Of a stretch of DNA of 64,000 nt, positions 10,441-20,392 are shown one piece after another. Position 1 is the stretch's first letter. Every line of letters begins with the position of its first letter. The stretch lies in contig NC_046683.1 in the NCBI RefSeq assembly GCF_009870125.1, forward strand, positions 24,642,129 to 24,706,128, written 5' to 3'. The notes beneath the pieces are model-generated. The model was not told the origin of the DNA. It saw nothing but the letters and a program-made list of their open reading frames with translations, and did no database searches. The stretch is from Drosophila pseudoobscura (Eukaryota; Arthropoda; Insecta; Diptera; Drosophilidae). Position numbers and translations under genes: made by a program.

Positions 10441-11290
10441 AAACTCTTATCGTAGAGACGCAGCGGAGGGAATACCCCGAGGAGTATCGCTGCCTACGCG
10501 GTAAGCGTCCAACGCCAAGGTCAAGTTCTATCCTGAACATGAACCCTTTCCTAGACCGTCATGGGTTGATCAGAGCATGCGGCCGTGTCGCAGGCTCTAA
10601 AGTGCTAAAATATGACGAACGACATCCAATCATTCTTCCATATAATTGTCAATTGTCTCGCCTTCTTGAGCAATTTATACACCGGATAACTCTTCATGGC
10701 GGCAACCAATTGATGGTGCGCCTCATTCGATCAAAGTATTGGATTCCAAAGGTTCAAAGGCTTATGAAGGGGGTTGTGAACTCCTGCAAGGTCTGCGTTA
10801 TTCACAAAAGGAATAACCCAAATGATGGAAGATCTTCCAACTGAGAGGTCGTCTTTTTTCAGACCGTTTACGCATACAGGGATTGATTATGCGGGTCTAT
10901 ACGGAACTATACAGGGAGAGCATGTCTGATCACGAAGGGGTATGTGTGCGTATTCGTGGCTTTTCCACAAAGGCGATACATTTAGAACCCACGTTCGATC
11001 TCACCACCGAAAAATTTCTCGCCGCCTTCGCTCGGTTCGTCGCAAGGCGCGGATGTCCACAGCGTATCCATTCAGATAATGGAAAAACTATCGTTGGTGC
11101 AGCAACCCTGATTCCCAGTGACTTCCTTGACGCGTTTAAGGACTTTCGTGGCGTTTCATCCCACCAGGAGCTCCACATATGGGAGGTCTATGGGAAGCCG
11201 GAGGGAAGAGTTTAAAAACTTTCTTCTACAAGGCCACGTTCACTCGGAGGTATTCGTTTGAAGAGCTTTCTAGATCCGTACTAATACTTC
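10441..11290 (+). pseudogene. BEL/Pao integrase, frameshifted and truncated
   Basis: 10539-10844 holds the zinc-binding HHCC domain (HRITLHGG and CKVC). A frameshift near 10850 precedes GIDYAG (first Asp). 10950-11160 holds KAIHLEPTFDLTTEKF and HSDNGKT (second Asp), and the frame at 11177-11215 breaks before GGLWEAG, which is present in another frame (Glu). The usual C-terminal DUF5641 domain ends soon after 11270, so the C-terminus is lost. Confidence 0.8.
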
Positions 11291-11333
11291 TTCGACTTCT
11301 CTATTCCATCCTAGTTCCATCCTAATCCAGACA

Positions 11334-12217
11334 TGGCCCCACGGATCCGCGCCAGCCGCACCACGAAGAGCCGTCGTGATCGAGGTATCAACTCGTACCA
11401 ACAGACCGCCGGATCTGCCGAGGAGTTCATCCGCTACGGACCTGTCACCATTTTCTTCGCCTGAGCCCTGGGAAGAGACTCTGAGCTGTCCTCATTAATA
11501 AATATTGCGGGAACTGCCTGGCCCACCAACACTCCGGCCAGGATTGTCGCAGTGGCGGGCTGTGCCGGGTGTGTAGCAAAACCACCACACTCTCCTCCAC
11601 ATACCCTCGTCTCGTCGTCCAGTCCGCCCGGCCTCAGGAGTTCGTCGCCATCCACGTCGGCCCACGCCGAACGCCGCCCTCGTCTCCCCGTGAGCCGCCC
11701 CGTGGCAGGGACCCCAGCACCATCCGTCGACTCACTTCTACAAAATCGAAACCTCATCATCCTGCTGACGGCGCTGGTGGTCCTGGATACCGGTTCCAAA
11801 AACTTCGAGACGGCGGCGCTCGTCGACCCATGCACGCCGGTGACCTGCATTGACGACTCCTTGGCCAGCGCCTTCAAGTTGCCCACCACTTGTGTGGGCG
11901 TAGAGAAAGTGTGTACGGCGGTGATCCGCGCCAAAATAGGCGACTTCCAGGTGGAGACGATGCTCAAGGTCGAGCCCCGTTTGCGCATCCACACGCCTAT
12001 CCGACAACTGAGCGATTCCGTCCGGACGCGTTTCGGTGACCTGAGTCTTGCCAATGAACAGTTCCATCGACCGGCCACAATCTCGCTCATCTTGGGAGCA
12101 GATGTCTACCCGAACGTGATCCAGCCCGGGTTTCTTGCGCGTGAGGACTGCCTGTCGGTGGCCCAGAGCACCGTTTTTGGATGGATCGTGTCGGGGGCGT
12201 GCACCCAGCCATAGGCC
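11334..12217 (+). pseudogene. Extra gag-knuckle/protease-like ORF downstream of integrase
   Basis: A GC-rich segment unlike its neighbours. ATG at 11334 opens a basic 43-residue frame (MAPRIRASRTTKSRRD) that stops at 11461. At 11500-11580 a zinc knuckle is visible (CGNCLAHQHSGQDC, then CRVCSK). 11552-12214 encodes a 220-residue frame with a Pro/Ser-rich N-terminus, VVLDTGSKNFETAALVDPC and then SLILGADVYPNV and STVFGWIVSG, the hallmarks of an A17-type protease end. This is a second, different gag-protease module after integrase and 44 bases before the 3' LTR. The DTGS loop seems displaced or duplicated (LVDPCTPVTCI is the expected loop position). Confidence 0.6.
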
Positions 12218-12257
12218 ACCACATTATACTTTGCAATTCTGCAAGGGGGGGGGAGGA

Positions 12258-12552
12258 TGTTCAGGCCAGCAGGAGATGATTGCCGCGCACTGTGCACACG
12301 CCGGGCGCTCCGGTCCCAACTTGCGCTCGCACGCTCGGAGGGGCGCTCGGGAGGTCTACGATCCACAGGTCACGATCCACACGGCGCTCAAGCCAGCATA
12401 GAGCATAGATCATAAGCCTTCGAAGTTAGTTACGTTTTCACCCCCGATTCGAACAGCCGAGCTACTACGCGACCACCCGAATAAATACATACATATATAC
12501 CACGAAACCATGCGTCTGGAAGAATTGAGCTTCGTCCGCCCCACTACAAACA
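12258..12552 (+). repeat. BEL/Pao element 1, 3' LTR
   Basis: 295 bp, starts TGTTCAGGCC directly after the purine tract and ends ACTACAAACA. Contains a central segment absent from the 5' LTR (12345-12430). Confidence 0.88.
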
Positions 12553-12779
12553 CATATCTTGCTGTTGAAACACGGCCGAAATTATTGCTACATCTTCATC
12601 ATCCATTATAAGAAAAAAAAAATGTATAATTCTTCCGCGCAAATGTACTTGTTATTAGCATCAGCTGTTTTTGACGGATGGTGCCAGTGTGAATCGAAGT
12701 TGCAAATCTGTCAAAAAATCCCACGATTCCCCCAGGATGGGCTCAGTGTGCAGAGCCTATTACAAAGCAGCCAGGTCAG

Positions 12780-12917
12780 CTGTTTTTGTGTGCCAGAAAC
12801 GATTAAAAATTGAACATAGCAAAAATATGTGATAACTGGAGCACCTTAAATCGAAAACTAAACGTTTTGGCAGAAAACGAAATCCGCAAAAGTAAGTGAA
12901 AAACGGAGCCTGACTGA
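12780..12917. repeat. Right-end fragment of a small TIR element
   Basis: Shares 'aatccgcaaaagtaa' and 'gaaaaacggagcctg' with the right end of the 63720-63923 element. No left terminus is present; 12553-12779 has no recognised feature. Confidence 0.55.
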
Positions 12918-12925
12918 TAGTAATC

Positions 12926-13120
12926 TATTACAAATAAGTTTACTAATATCAGCTGGTATAATTATAATAGGACTACTAAGCTATGTAGCCATCGAATTTA
13001 AGAAAACTGCTAAGAAATTCACTGTCAAATGCATGAACCCAACAATAGAAGAGGAAGAAGGACCAACCTCAACTATTATACTTAACACCCCGTCACTGTA
13101 CCCGAAGGTAAACGCCTAGG
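12926..13120 (+). pseudogene. Errantivirus env C-terminal remnant
   Basis: An open frame ends at a TAG near 13119. It encodes a hydrophobic helix (about 20 residues rich in Ile, Leu and Gly) followed by a basic juxtamembrane stretch and an acidic cytoplasmic tail ending SLYPKVNA. This is the layout of the transmembrane end of insect errantivirus envelope proteins (Gypsy group). Everything upstream is missing. A purine-rich stretch follows, then LTR-like sequence. Confidence 0.6.
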
Positions 13121-13700
13121 GACAGACTATTAACACACACATGCACATTATGTTTAAGTCCTATTCACCCACCCTAATCGCAAGTAACAGGACACCGCCA
13201 AGAATAAACAAATGATTCTTCCCACACTCCAAGCTAGTGTCACCAATTATAAACAATAGACCCCATTGAATCATCCACTCCAAAATCACGCAACTGTCAA
13301 AAGATCGATTTCCTAGAATAACGCTACACTTGAGGACTAATCCGCGCTCGCACTCCTAACTCCCTCATGTAATGCAACACCGATCACCAGCAGCAGTCGC
13401 CTTTCATCAAAGCCGACGCATCCCCAAATAGTGGTCCAGGCACGTACGCCATCGAAACGAAGATGCAACCGAGGAAAGCGACACCCGAAGCGAGAATCGT
13501 GAGCACCGAAAAAAGGACTGATGAAATCTAGCCAGCAGCGGAAAGATAAGTTCCGGTTAAGTCAAGCAGACCCGAGGTCAAGTCGATCCAAATTGAGCCA
13601 TAGAAAATAAAAAACTTAACTTTGAGTTTCGGATGTTTCACTACATTGGAGACCACCTGCAAATCTTATTTCGACGGAGTTTGAGTTATTCTACAATACC
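13121..13700 (+). repeat. LTR-like region of the errantivirus remnant
   Basis: About 570 bp between the env stop and the end of conserved sequence near 'gagttattctac'. It has LTR-like composition and an 'aaaataaaaaac' signal near 13605. Start and end cannot be fixed, since the second copy at 23545 covers only the right half. Confidence 0.4.
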
Positions 13701-14044
13701 GTCCTCTTCTTCGGATAATTACGTCTCGATCCGCCTTCTACATTGATTCCTTGCTCGATTCTTTCTTCCCTGCTCGGTTCTGGATCGCAAGTGCATCTTA
13801 TTACTTTTAGTCTAGCGCAACAGTCTGAGCTAGAGAAGAAAGAAACGGAAGTTTCAGTTTTTGATCTCTCATAGTGTCCGGAGTAGCTGCGCTGAAGGCG
13901 TCCCCTGGACAACAAGATAGCCACACTGCTGCCAAAGAAGGGTGTTAAAGATCCGTGCTTTTCAACAGGGGTGAGTATGTTCGGCTAAGCGCCTGTCCAT
14001 TACAGGACAAAAAGCATTACAGAGAACAGATCTTTGAACCTAGC
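13425..14044. repeat. 620-bp duplicated segment, copy 1
   Basis: Collinear with 23545-24165 with about 18 differences noted by eye (about 3 percent). It spans the right half of the LTR-like region and about 350 bp beyond it, so the duplication is not just an LTR pair. Nature of the right part unknown. Confidence 0.85.
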
Positions 14045-15047
14045 GCAGCTTGTTGTTACTGTTATTGATTGTTTGCTTCTCCCTACGCTCTTAATCGCTG
14101 CATCCCAAGAGCCGCGAGGGAGGCTCGTCTGCATAGCAGATCGTCTACACCGATCGTCATCGACAGCATCCGTCGTCTGGCACAGTGGCCCAATAAATAT
14201 CACTGTTGCACGTAAAAGATTCTGTATATTAGGCTTTATTTTTTTTTAATTTCAGACATGCTAATAACTGAAAGTACAAAGGCTCATTTACAAAAGAAGC
14301 TTAGTTGTCATTTATTCTAGATTCATAGGTAAATCATATATAATTTTGATATAAACACACTTATTTTTGGCAACATGTTAACAAACATATTTTGATTCAG
14401 TATATTATAAGTTTTTATGGTGTGTAATGTATATATTTTGATTCAGCATATCATTATTTTAAATTGTGTGTATGGAATGCTAATCCGCGTCCTTTAATGT
14501 GTTCCTTGTTTTAACCTTATATTTTTTGTATATTCTGGTGGGTATAGTACAAGAGTCATGCAAGGTAAAAATGCGTATTGGCTTTATATTTTTTGGTATA
14601 TTTGATATGCTGATAAATTCATTCCACAGTGAATCTTATACTATTTTTACAAATTTCGGATACGTCTGGATTTAATAAATAGTTCTGTGGTTTACATAAC
14701 ATGGTCGAACATTTTACCCTTTTTAGCGCCTTTTTTATTCTCGTAGTTTTAATATTTTATAAGCCGTAAAATGCTGTAATATTTATAGACATACATTTTT
14801 TGTAAATTTGTTACAATTATTTTATTACAATTAAGCAACAAATGGAAGCGTAAAGCAGTAATTCAGTAAATCTTTGCTGATAGTTAAAAACGTATAGATA
14901 CAAAAAATTTGTGTACAAGCAATATATTTTTGTTGTTGAATTTCATCCTACTTCTACTTTATCATCGGCAGATGCGGAAATCAATATAATCATAGCGCTT
15001 CTTACAGACATACGTTAAAAGCAGAAGAATCGCTATAATCACATGAT
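14045..15047. other. AT-rich region; 3' flank of the Graf-like gene
   Basis: 14045-14240 is moderately GC-rich and ends with an AATAAA near 14192 (plus strand); its identity is unknown. 14240-15047 is AT-rich without a gene. On the minus strand AATAAA signals (plus TTTATT) near 14820 and 14735 could serve as polyadenylation signals for the SH3-encoding gene. Confidence 0.45.
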
Positions 15048-15283
15048 TTAATTGTATGGCTTCAAATGTTCCACATAGTTCTCCGGAATGAGTCCTGTCT
15101 TACCGTTCAGTGTACCCTGCAACCATCCAGGCTCATGTGAAAAGCGCACTGAAAATCAAAAAAGAAGTCAAAATAGGTTTTTTGCGACAATACTGCCGCT
15201 TACCATTAGTTATTATTTGATTCGGCTCAAAGGATAGTTCCCCTTCGCTTTCTCCCATGCAAGCATATAGTGTCCGCACGCGT
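15048..15283 (-). CDS. Graf: Graf-like RhoGAP protein, last two coding exons (SH3 domain)
   Basis: On the minus strand an exon at 15283-15204 (acceptor 'tttttag' before it) is joined through a 55-bp GT-AG intron (15203-15149, donor 'gtaagc', acceptor 'gattttcag') to a final exon 15148-15048 ending in TAA. The phases fit, and the 60 encoded residues form a complete C-terminal SH3 domain: RTLYACMGE (ALYDY-like loop), GELSFEPNQII (acidic RT-loop end), EPGWLQGTLNG (conserved Trp) and TGLIPENYVEHL (final strand). The GTLNGKTGLIPENYVE string is typical of GRAF/oligophrenin-type RhoGAPs (ARHGAP26), whose SH3 binds proline-rich partners such as FAK. All residues look intact. Upstream exons (BAR, PH, RhoGAP) are not in the window; a CR1-like copy starts about 140 bp upstream, so the next intron is loaded with transposons. 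Confidence 0.82.
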
Positions 15284-15739
15284 CTAAAAATATTTGATTT
15301 ATTTAGTTAGCTAACAATTATCTGCTAATAATGGTACTTAATTACAAAAGGAGGAAAGAAGAGAAGTTAAAAGTTTGTTAAATTTTGGGTGATTATAAAT
15401 ATTGCATGCTATTAGCTTAAGGGATTGTTCAGGGGATGAGGTATGACAGAGGGAGTTATAGTTATGGCATATAACCCTAAAGGGATAATGTTGGGCATAA
15501 TTAGACCTACATATCGGTAAGCGGATTAGCCAAAAGTACGGGTAGGTCTAGATGGAACGGCCAAGTCAATCTGACTCTTTTGGAGTCAACAATCCCAAGA
15601 ATGAGCTTGTGCACGAACATTACCCCATAACATATTCTGCGATGGTGCAACGACGACAGGTCAATTAGATTTAGTCTACCCCGGTAGGGTGGCAAGATTC
15701 TACCCGAGTCCCAGTTAAAGTTACGAGGGGCAAAAATTA

Positions 15740-16849
15740 ACGAGGGGGAACGTTGTGAGTTGCTGCGGACACCGAAACTCTACAGTTATACCCGATACTA
15801 AGTCAGTATGGCTCTCCGCCGGCAGACGCCGCTAATATTAAACGACACGACAAAGAGTACGTGCGAGAGAGACAGAAAATCAGTCTGAGCGTGACGTCAC
15901 GCGCTGCGTAGCCACTGCAAATTGATTTGTTTCCTTTGGCTATAAAAATGATCTGATCTGATCCAGATTCAGCAATCTGATAGATATGGTCGTTATCTAT
16001 GATTCTGCGTTTTTAGTTTTCTCAAATCTGCAATATTGTGGATGCAACAGATTTTCGTCCTTTGTGGGGGTGGAAGGGGGCGGGGCGAAATTTTGAGATA
16101 AAGGTTTTATAGTGAGATCTAACAGAAATGCGGATACCAAATTTGGTTACTCTAGCTTTAATAGTCTCTGAGATTTGTGAATATCCCCAGATTTGCATCC
16201 TTTGCGGGGGCGGAAGGGGGTGTGGCGAAATTTTGAAACAAACTCGTCTCGGTCCGATATATTAGGAGTGTGGATACCAAATTTGGCTGCTCTAGCTTTT
16301 ATAGTCTCTGAGATCTAGGCGCTAATGTTTTACTCTAAGCAAAGCCGCCTATGCTACGTGTGTGTTAGAGAGAGACAGGGCTAGAAAAGATGAAATTGTT
16401 TTCTTGATGCTGGCTATAATAATAATACGATCGAATTCAGATTCTGCAGTCTAAAAGATATCGTAATTCTCTACGATTCTGCGTTTTTAGTTTTCTCGTA
16501 TCTTCAAAATTGTGGATGCCACAGATTTTCGCCCTTTGTGGGGGCGGAAGTGGGCGGGGCAAAGTTTTGAAATATTTTTGTAGCAGTGACATATCACAGA
16601 AGTCTGGATCCAAAACATCGTTGCTCTAGCTCTTATAGTCTTTGAGCATTAGGCGCTGAAGGGGACGGACTGACGGACAGACGGACGGACGGACAGACAG
16701 ACAGGGCTCAATCGACTCGGCTATTGATGCTGATCAAGAATATATATACTTTATAGGGTCGGAAACGATTCCTTCTGGACGTTACACACATCCACTTTTA
16801 CCACAAATCTAATATACCCCAATACTCATTTTGAGTATCGGGTATAAAA
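15740..16849 (+). mobile_element. DINE-1 copy, full length, inside the CR1-like element
   Basis: Begins 'acgagggggaacgttg' and ends in the hairpin 'atactcattttgagtat' followed by 'cgggtataaaa'. Contains three GGGGGCGGAAG-type blocks, the gacggacaga microsatellite (16665-16705) and the core 'ctcggctattgatgctgatc'. No coding capacity. No target duplication is seen, as expected of Helitron-related repeats. Confidence 0.9.
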
Positions 16850-17057
16850 ATTGCTTTTGCGCAGATTCAATAACAACCTGCTGCTCTTTATACTGCGGGC
16901 TGCACACACAGAAACAATACTCCAATATCGGACGTACTAATGATATATACAGTTGTTTCGTAACGTACGGGTCGTCAAACTCCTTGGACCAAGGCTTAAT
17001 GAACGCTAAAACACCCTTAGCTTTACTGCTGCAGCTTGTAAGCACATCCTATGATCA

Positions 17058-18184
17058 ACGAGGGGGAACGTTGTGAGTTGCTGCGGACACCGCAACTCTA
17101 CAGTTATACCCGATACTAAATCAGTATGGCTCTCCTCCGGCAGACGCCGCTAATATTAAACGACACGACAAAGAGTGCGTGCGAGAGAGACAGAAAATCA
17201 GTCTGAGCGTGACGTAACGCGCTGCGTAGCCACTGCAAATTGATTTGTTTCCTTTCGCTATAAAAATGATCTGATCTGATCCAGATTCAGCAATCTGATA
17301 GATATGGTCGCTATCTATGATTCTGCGTTTTTAGTTTTCTCGAATCTGCAATATTGTGGATGCAACAGATTTTCGTCCTTTGTGGGGGCGGAAGGGGGTG
17401 TGGCGAAATTTTGAGATATACGTTTTATAGTGAGATCTAACAGAAGTGCGGATACCAAATTTGGTTACTCTAGCTTTAATAGTCTCTGAGATTTGTGAAT
17501 ATCCCCAGATTTGCATCCTTTGCGGGGGCGGAAGGGGGTGTGGCGAAATTTTGAAACAAACTCGTCTCGGTCCGATATATTAGGAGTGTGGATACCAAAT
17601 TTGGTTGCTCTAGCTTTTATAGTCTCTGAGATCTAGGCGCTAATGTTTTACTCTAAGCAAAGCCGCCTATGCTACGTGTGTGTTAGAGAGAGACAGGGCG
17701 AGAAAAAATGAAATTGTTTTCTTGATGCTGGCTATAATAGTAATACGATCCAATTCAGATTCTGCAGTCTAAAAGATATGGTCATTCTCTACGATTCTGC
17801 GTTTTTGGTTTTCTTGTATCTTTAAAATTGTGGATGCCACAGATTTTCGCACTTTGTGGGGGCGGAGGTGGGCGGGGCAAAGTTTTGAAATATTTTTGTA
17901 GCAGTGACATATCACAGAAGTCTGGATCCAAAACATCGTTGCTCTAGCTCTTATAGTCTTTGAGCATTAGGCGCTGAAGGGGACGGACAGACGGACAGAC
18001 GGACGGACGGACAGACGGACAGACGGACAGACAGACATGGCTCAATCGACTCGGCTATTGATGCTGATCAAGAATATATATACTTTATGGGGTCGGAAAC
18101 GATTCCTTCTGGACGTTACACACATCCACTTTTACCACAAATCTAATATACCCCAATACTCATTTTGAGTATCGGGTATAAAAA
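17058..18184 (+). mobile_element. DINE-1 copy, full length, inside the CR1-like element
   Basis: Same structure as the copy at 15740 and about 95 percent similar by eye, with a longer gacggacaga stretch (17983-18035). It divides the CR1-like RT between NDLGV and the KAKGVLAF segment. Confidence 0.9.
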
Positions 18185-18660
18185 GGACTCCGAGGTCATT
18201 TGAACTCGAAATTCGCTCACGGACGTGATTTCCTAAAACATATGAGACAAAATGTGGAGCATGACGGTAAAATGTAATAAGTTTGAATTTAGAAAGGTTC
18301 AGAAAACGAAGATTAGTTTAACATGCTCCACAAGAGTAGTTCACCTAGATCCAGTTGAAGGCGTGTGTGCAAGTACCAATCAGAGTAAGGCAGACAGATT
18401 TTAACATCATCAGCGCATACATTAGTGTAGTAGAGTATGTTGTAACTTGAGTAAAGTCATTCACAAATAAAATAAACACAAGCGGGCCCAGATGACTTCC
18501 CTGTGTCACTCCTGAAGTAACATTAACAATATTTGACAACACATTACAAAAAAAAACACGTTGATTACGGTTAGAGAGACTGGACAGAATCCAATCTAGA
18601 AGATTCGGTGTACATCCAAGCCACCGGATGGGACTGCCCTTAATCCTGCAGTAGTCTGCT

Positions 18661-18796
18661 CTCACGGTTCAGGCAACGAGATGGGGCACATGCCCACGCG
18701 GCAACACAACGGACCTTCTATAGGTCCAAGTGAGCTCGGGGGCGGGAGGCTTACATCCCCCCTCCCGGCTACCGCCTTAACCTAACCTAACCTAGA
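18661..18796 (+). mobile_element. 3' tail of a non-LTR element with CCTAA repeats
   Basis: A GC-rich stretch ('gggggcgggaggcttac...cctcccggctaccgcc', able to fold) ends in 'cctaacctaacctag', a tail common to several Drosophila LINE families. No coding sequence remains. Confidence 0.5.
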
Positions 18797-19310
18797 TTAA
18801 TTAATCATTATTCTTGATAAAAAAAAAACTCAAAAATAATGATTATCTATGATTTTTATTTTTTTCGCTTAAAATAAAACTCAACAGGAATTTACAGCTT
18901 CTGTGCTAGAATGTTCGCCAATATTATCGCATATCCTTGTCAAAGGACCACAAAGCTACACCCTGTGCTAAAATTTTCTTTTTGAAAATACATTAAAATG
19001 TTTTGTTATTTTTGGTTTTGTTGTCGGAAATACGTTTAATTAGTTGTCAAATATAATGATTATCTGTGAAGAAAATCGTAAAAAATCAAAAGTTTACAAA
19101 TCATGGCGGCAATACAGAGATTGTACAAAAATAAAGATTTTGGTGTAAATAGTGTTTTTCTAGGTCCATTAAAAGCAAGAGATTTTTTTATTAAAAAAAA
19201 AAATATATTATTTACGGTCCATGGTTATTACGCTGCGATATTATATTTTTATTAAACACTTGTTTACAAACGAAACACTGGTGATTAACATAAATTATAA
19301 TCAATATAAA
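18797..19310. other. AT-rich spacer, no gene seen
   Basis: AT-rich, with two similar stretches ('aataatgattatct' near 18835 and 'ataatgattatctgtg' near 19053). Nothing else recognised. Confidence 0.4.
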
Positions 19311-19815
19311 AGAGATTCGATGATATATTTCCTATTAGACTGACTAAAAATGTTATACCGTTGTTCCTTCCACTTTGTAGATCGAATTATTCCTTGCATG
19401 AACCGTTTAAGGTCATATGCTCCGATTATAATTCCCTCTACCATATTATATCCAACACTAATTCTCTTCCTCTTATTAAATTATTAATCCTTGCACACCT
19501 TTCTATTAATTAGTAACTGTAGTGGTATTTTAATTTTGATTGCATGTTTAGTTTCTTAGTAAGTTTAGTGCTACTTTTCCTCGAATGTTAGTCTAATAGC
19601 TATATTTCTTGCATGTTGGCGTTTGGTTCGGCTAGGCACCGCGCGTCATGCGGCAGCGCCCCTCGGTCGGTTGGGCGGGAGGAGGGCTGCGTTTTGCCTG
19701 GGATCCGCGCGTAGGAGCCTTCTGCTGGTTTCACACGGGCCACTTGACGGTGCAGTAACTGCGACGCCTCTTGAAAGATGCAGTCATTGCATGTCAACGT
19801 CCAAATATACCAAAA
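19311..19815 (+). mobile_element. CR1-like 3' end, variant with long 3' UTR
   Basis: Starts inside the last coding stretch ('cctattagactgact') and continues through the conserved 'ttccttgcatgaaccg' block into a 3' UTR with 'cgcgtcatgcggcagcgc'. The same 3' UTR is found at 40352-40855. The copy is heavily 5'-truncated, as is usual for LINE insertions. A short charged frame after it (19838-19908, ending KQELEAN) may be a host or element remnant. Confidence 0.8.
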
Positions 19816-20073
19816 CAAAATTACAACAATGTTGTATGATATTTAAACAAGAGGCAGAGAATTCAGGAGCAAGAAAAACACGACCGGCTTAAGCAAGAGC
19901 TTGAAGCGAATTGATAAAATAATATTCTAAGAATAAGTAAGATTACTTCAGAGTGCCGAAGCTTTATATCGATAATATTTCTATCTAATGTTTACCATTT
20001 TAGTTTTAATTGGCTGAGATGTAAAAAATAAGAAATGTAACAAAAAAAGAAAATAGATCAAATCTAATATATA

Positions 20074-20392
20074 ACGAGAGGGAACGTTGTGAGTTGCTGC
20101 TGCGACCGCAACTTTACATTTATACCCGGGACTTAGTCAGTAACGCTCTCCTCCGGCAGACGGCGCTAGCATTGAAAAAGAGTGCATGCGAGAGCGACAG
20201 AAAATCAGTCCGAACGTGTCGTCGGGCTCTGCGTATCGACCGAAAATTGATTTGTCACTTTTGACTAAAATAATAATCCGATCTGATCAAGATTCGTCAT
20301 CCTGGTAGATATGGTAATTTTCTATGATTGTGCGTTTTTTCCCGTATCTTCTAAGCTGTGAATGCCACAGATTGTCCTTTGTGGGGCCGGAA
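20074..20392 (+). repeat. Diverged DINE-1 5' part
   Basis: Recognisable by 'gggaacgttgtgagttgctgctgc' and 'tccgatctgatcaag'. It shares diagnostic differences with the copy at 61062-61796 (GCTGCTGC, 'cgaaaattgatttgt'), indicating an older subfamily. It stops where the LOA element begins. Confidence 0.75.

Larger units (their letters stand above)
6770..12552 (+). mobile_element. BEL/Pao LTR retrotransposon 1 (degenerate)
   Basis: The two LTRs share the start TGTTCAGGCCAGCAGGAG and the end CACTACAAACA. Gag, protease, parts of reverse transcriptase, RNase H and integrase follow in BEL/Pao order on the plus strand, all broken by frameshifts and deletions. The flanks read CGTAT before the 5' LTR and CATAT after the 3' LTR, a 5-bp duplication with one mismatch. 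The purine tract 'gcaagggggggggagg' abuts the 3' LTR. An additional gag/protease-like reading frame lies between integrase and 3' LTR. Confidence 0.9.
15421..18660 (-). mobile_element. CR1-like element (minus strand) split by two DINE-1 copies
   Basis: Three minus-strand pieces give consecutive parts of one reverse transcriptase region. 18660-18185 encodes RNQRVFF and SGVTQGSHLGPLVF (RT motif B) through LNLSKFKLITFYR and NDLGV. 17057-16850 encodes KAKGVLAFIKPWSKEFDDPYV through ESAQKQFL. 15739-15421 encodes FAPRNFNWDSG and LPPYRGRLNLI, then the 3' non-coding part. These match, in order, the element at 58.8-60.4 kb. The two gaps are exactly the DINE-1 insertions. Stops and indels are frequent (the YADD box reads YALM). 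The 5' half is missing. Confidence 0.88.

Noticed and set aside
11434..12090. 218-residue minus-strand ORF opposite the protease-like frame
   Set aside because: A shadow of the GC-rich plus-strand frame, which carries real protease motifs.
13691..13924. 77-residue minus-strand ORF conserved in the second copy at 23811-24056
   Set aside because: Conservation is expected for a 3 percent diverged duplication; no domain is visible.
16665..16705. gacggacaga stretch as a stand-alone microsatellite
   Set aside because: It is the standard (GTCY)n part of DINE-1 and occurs in each full copy.
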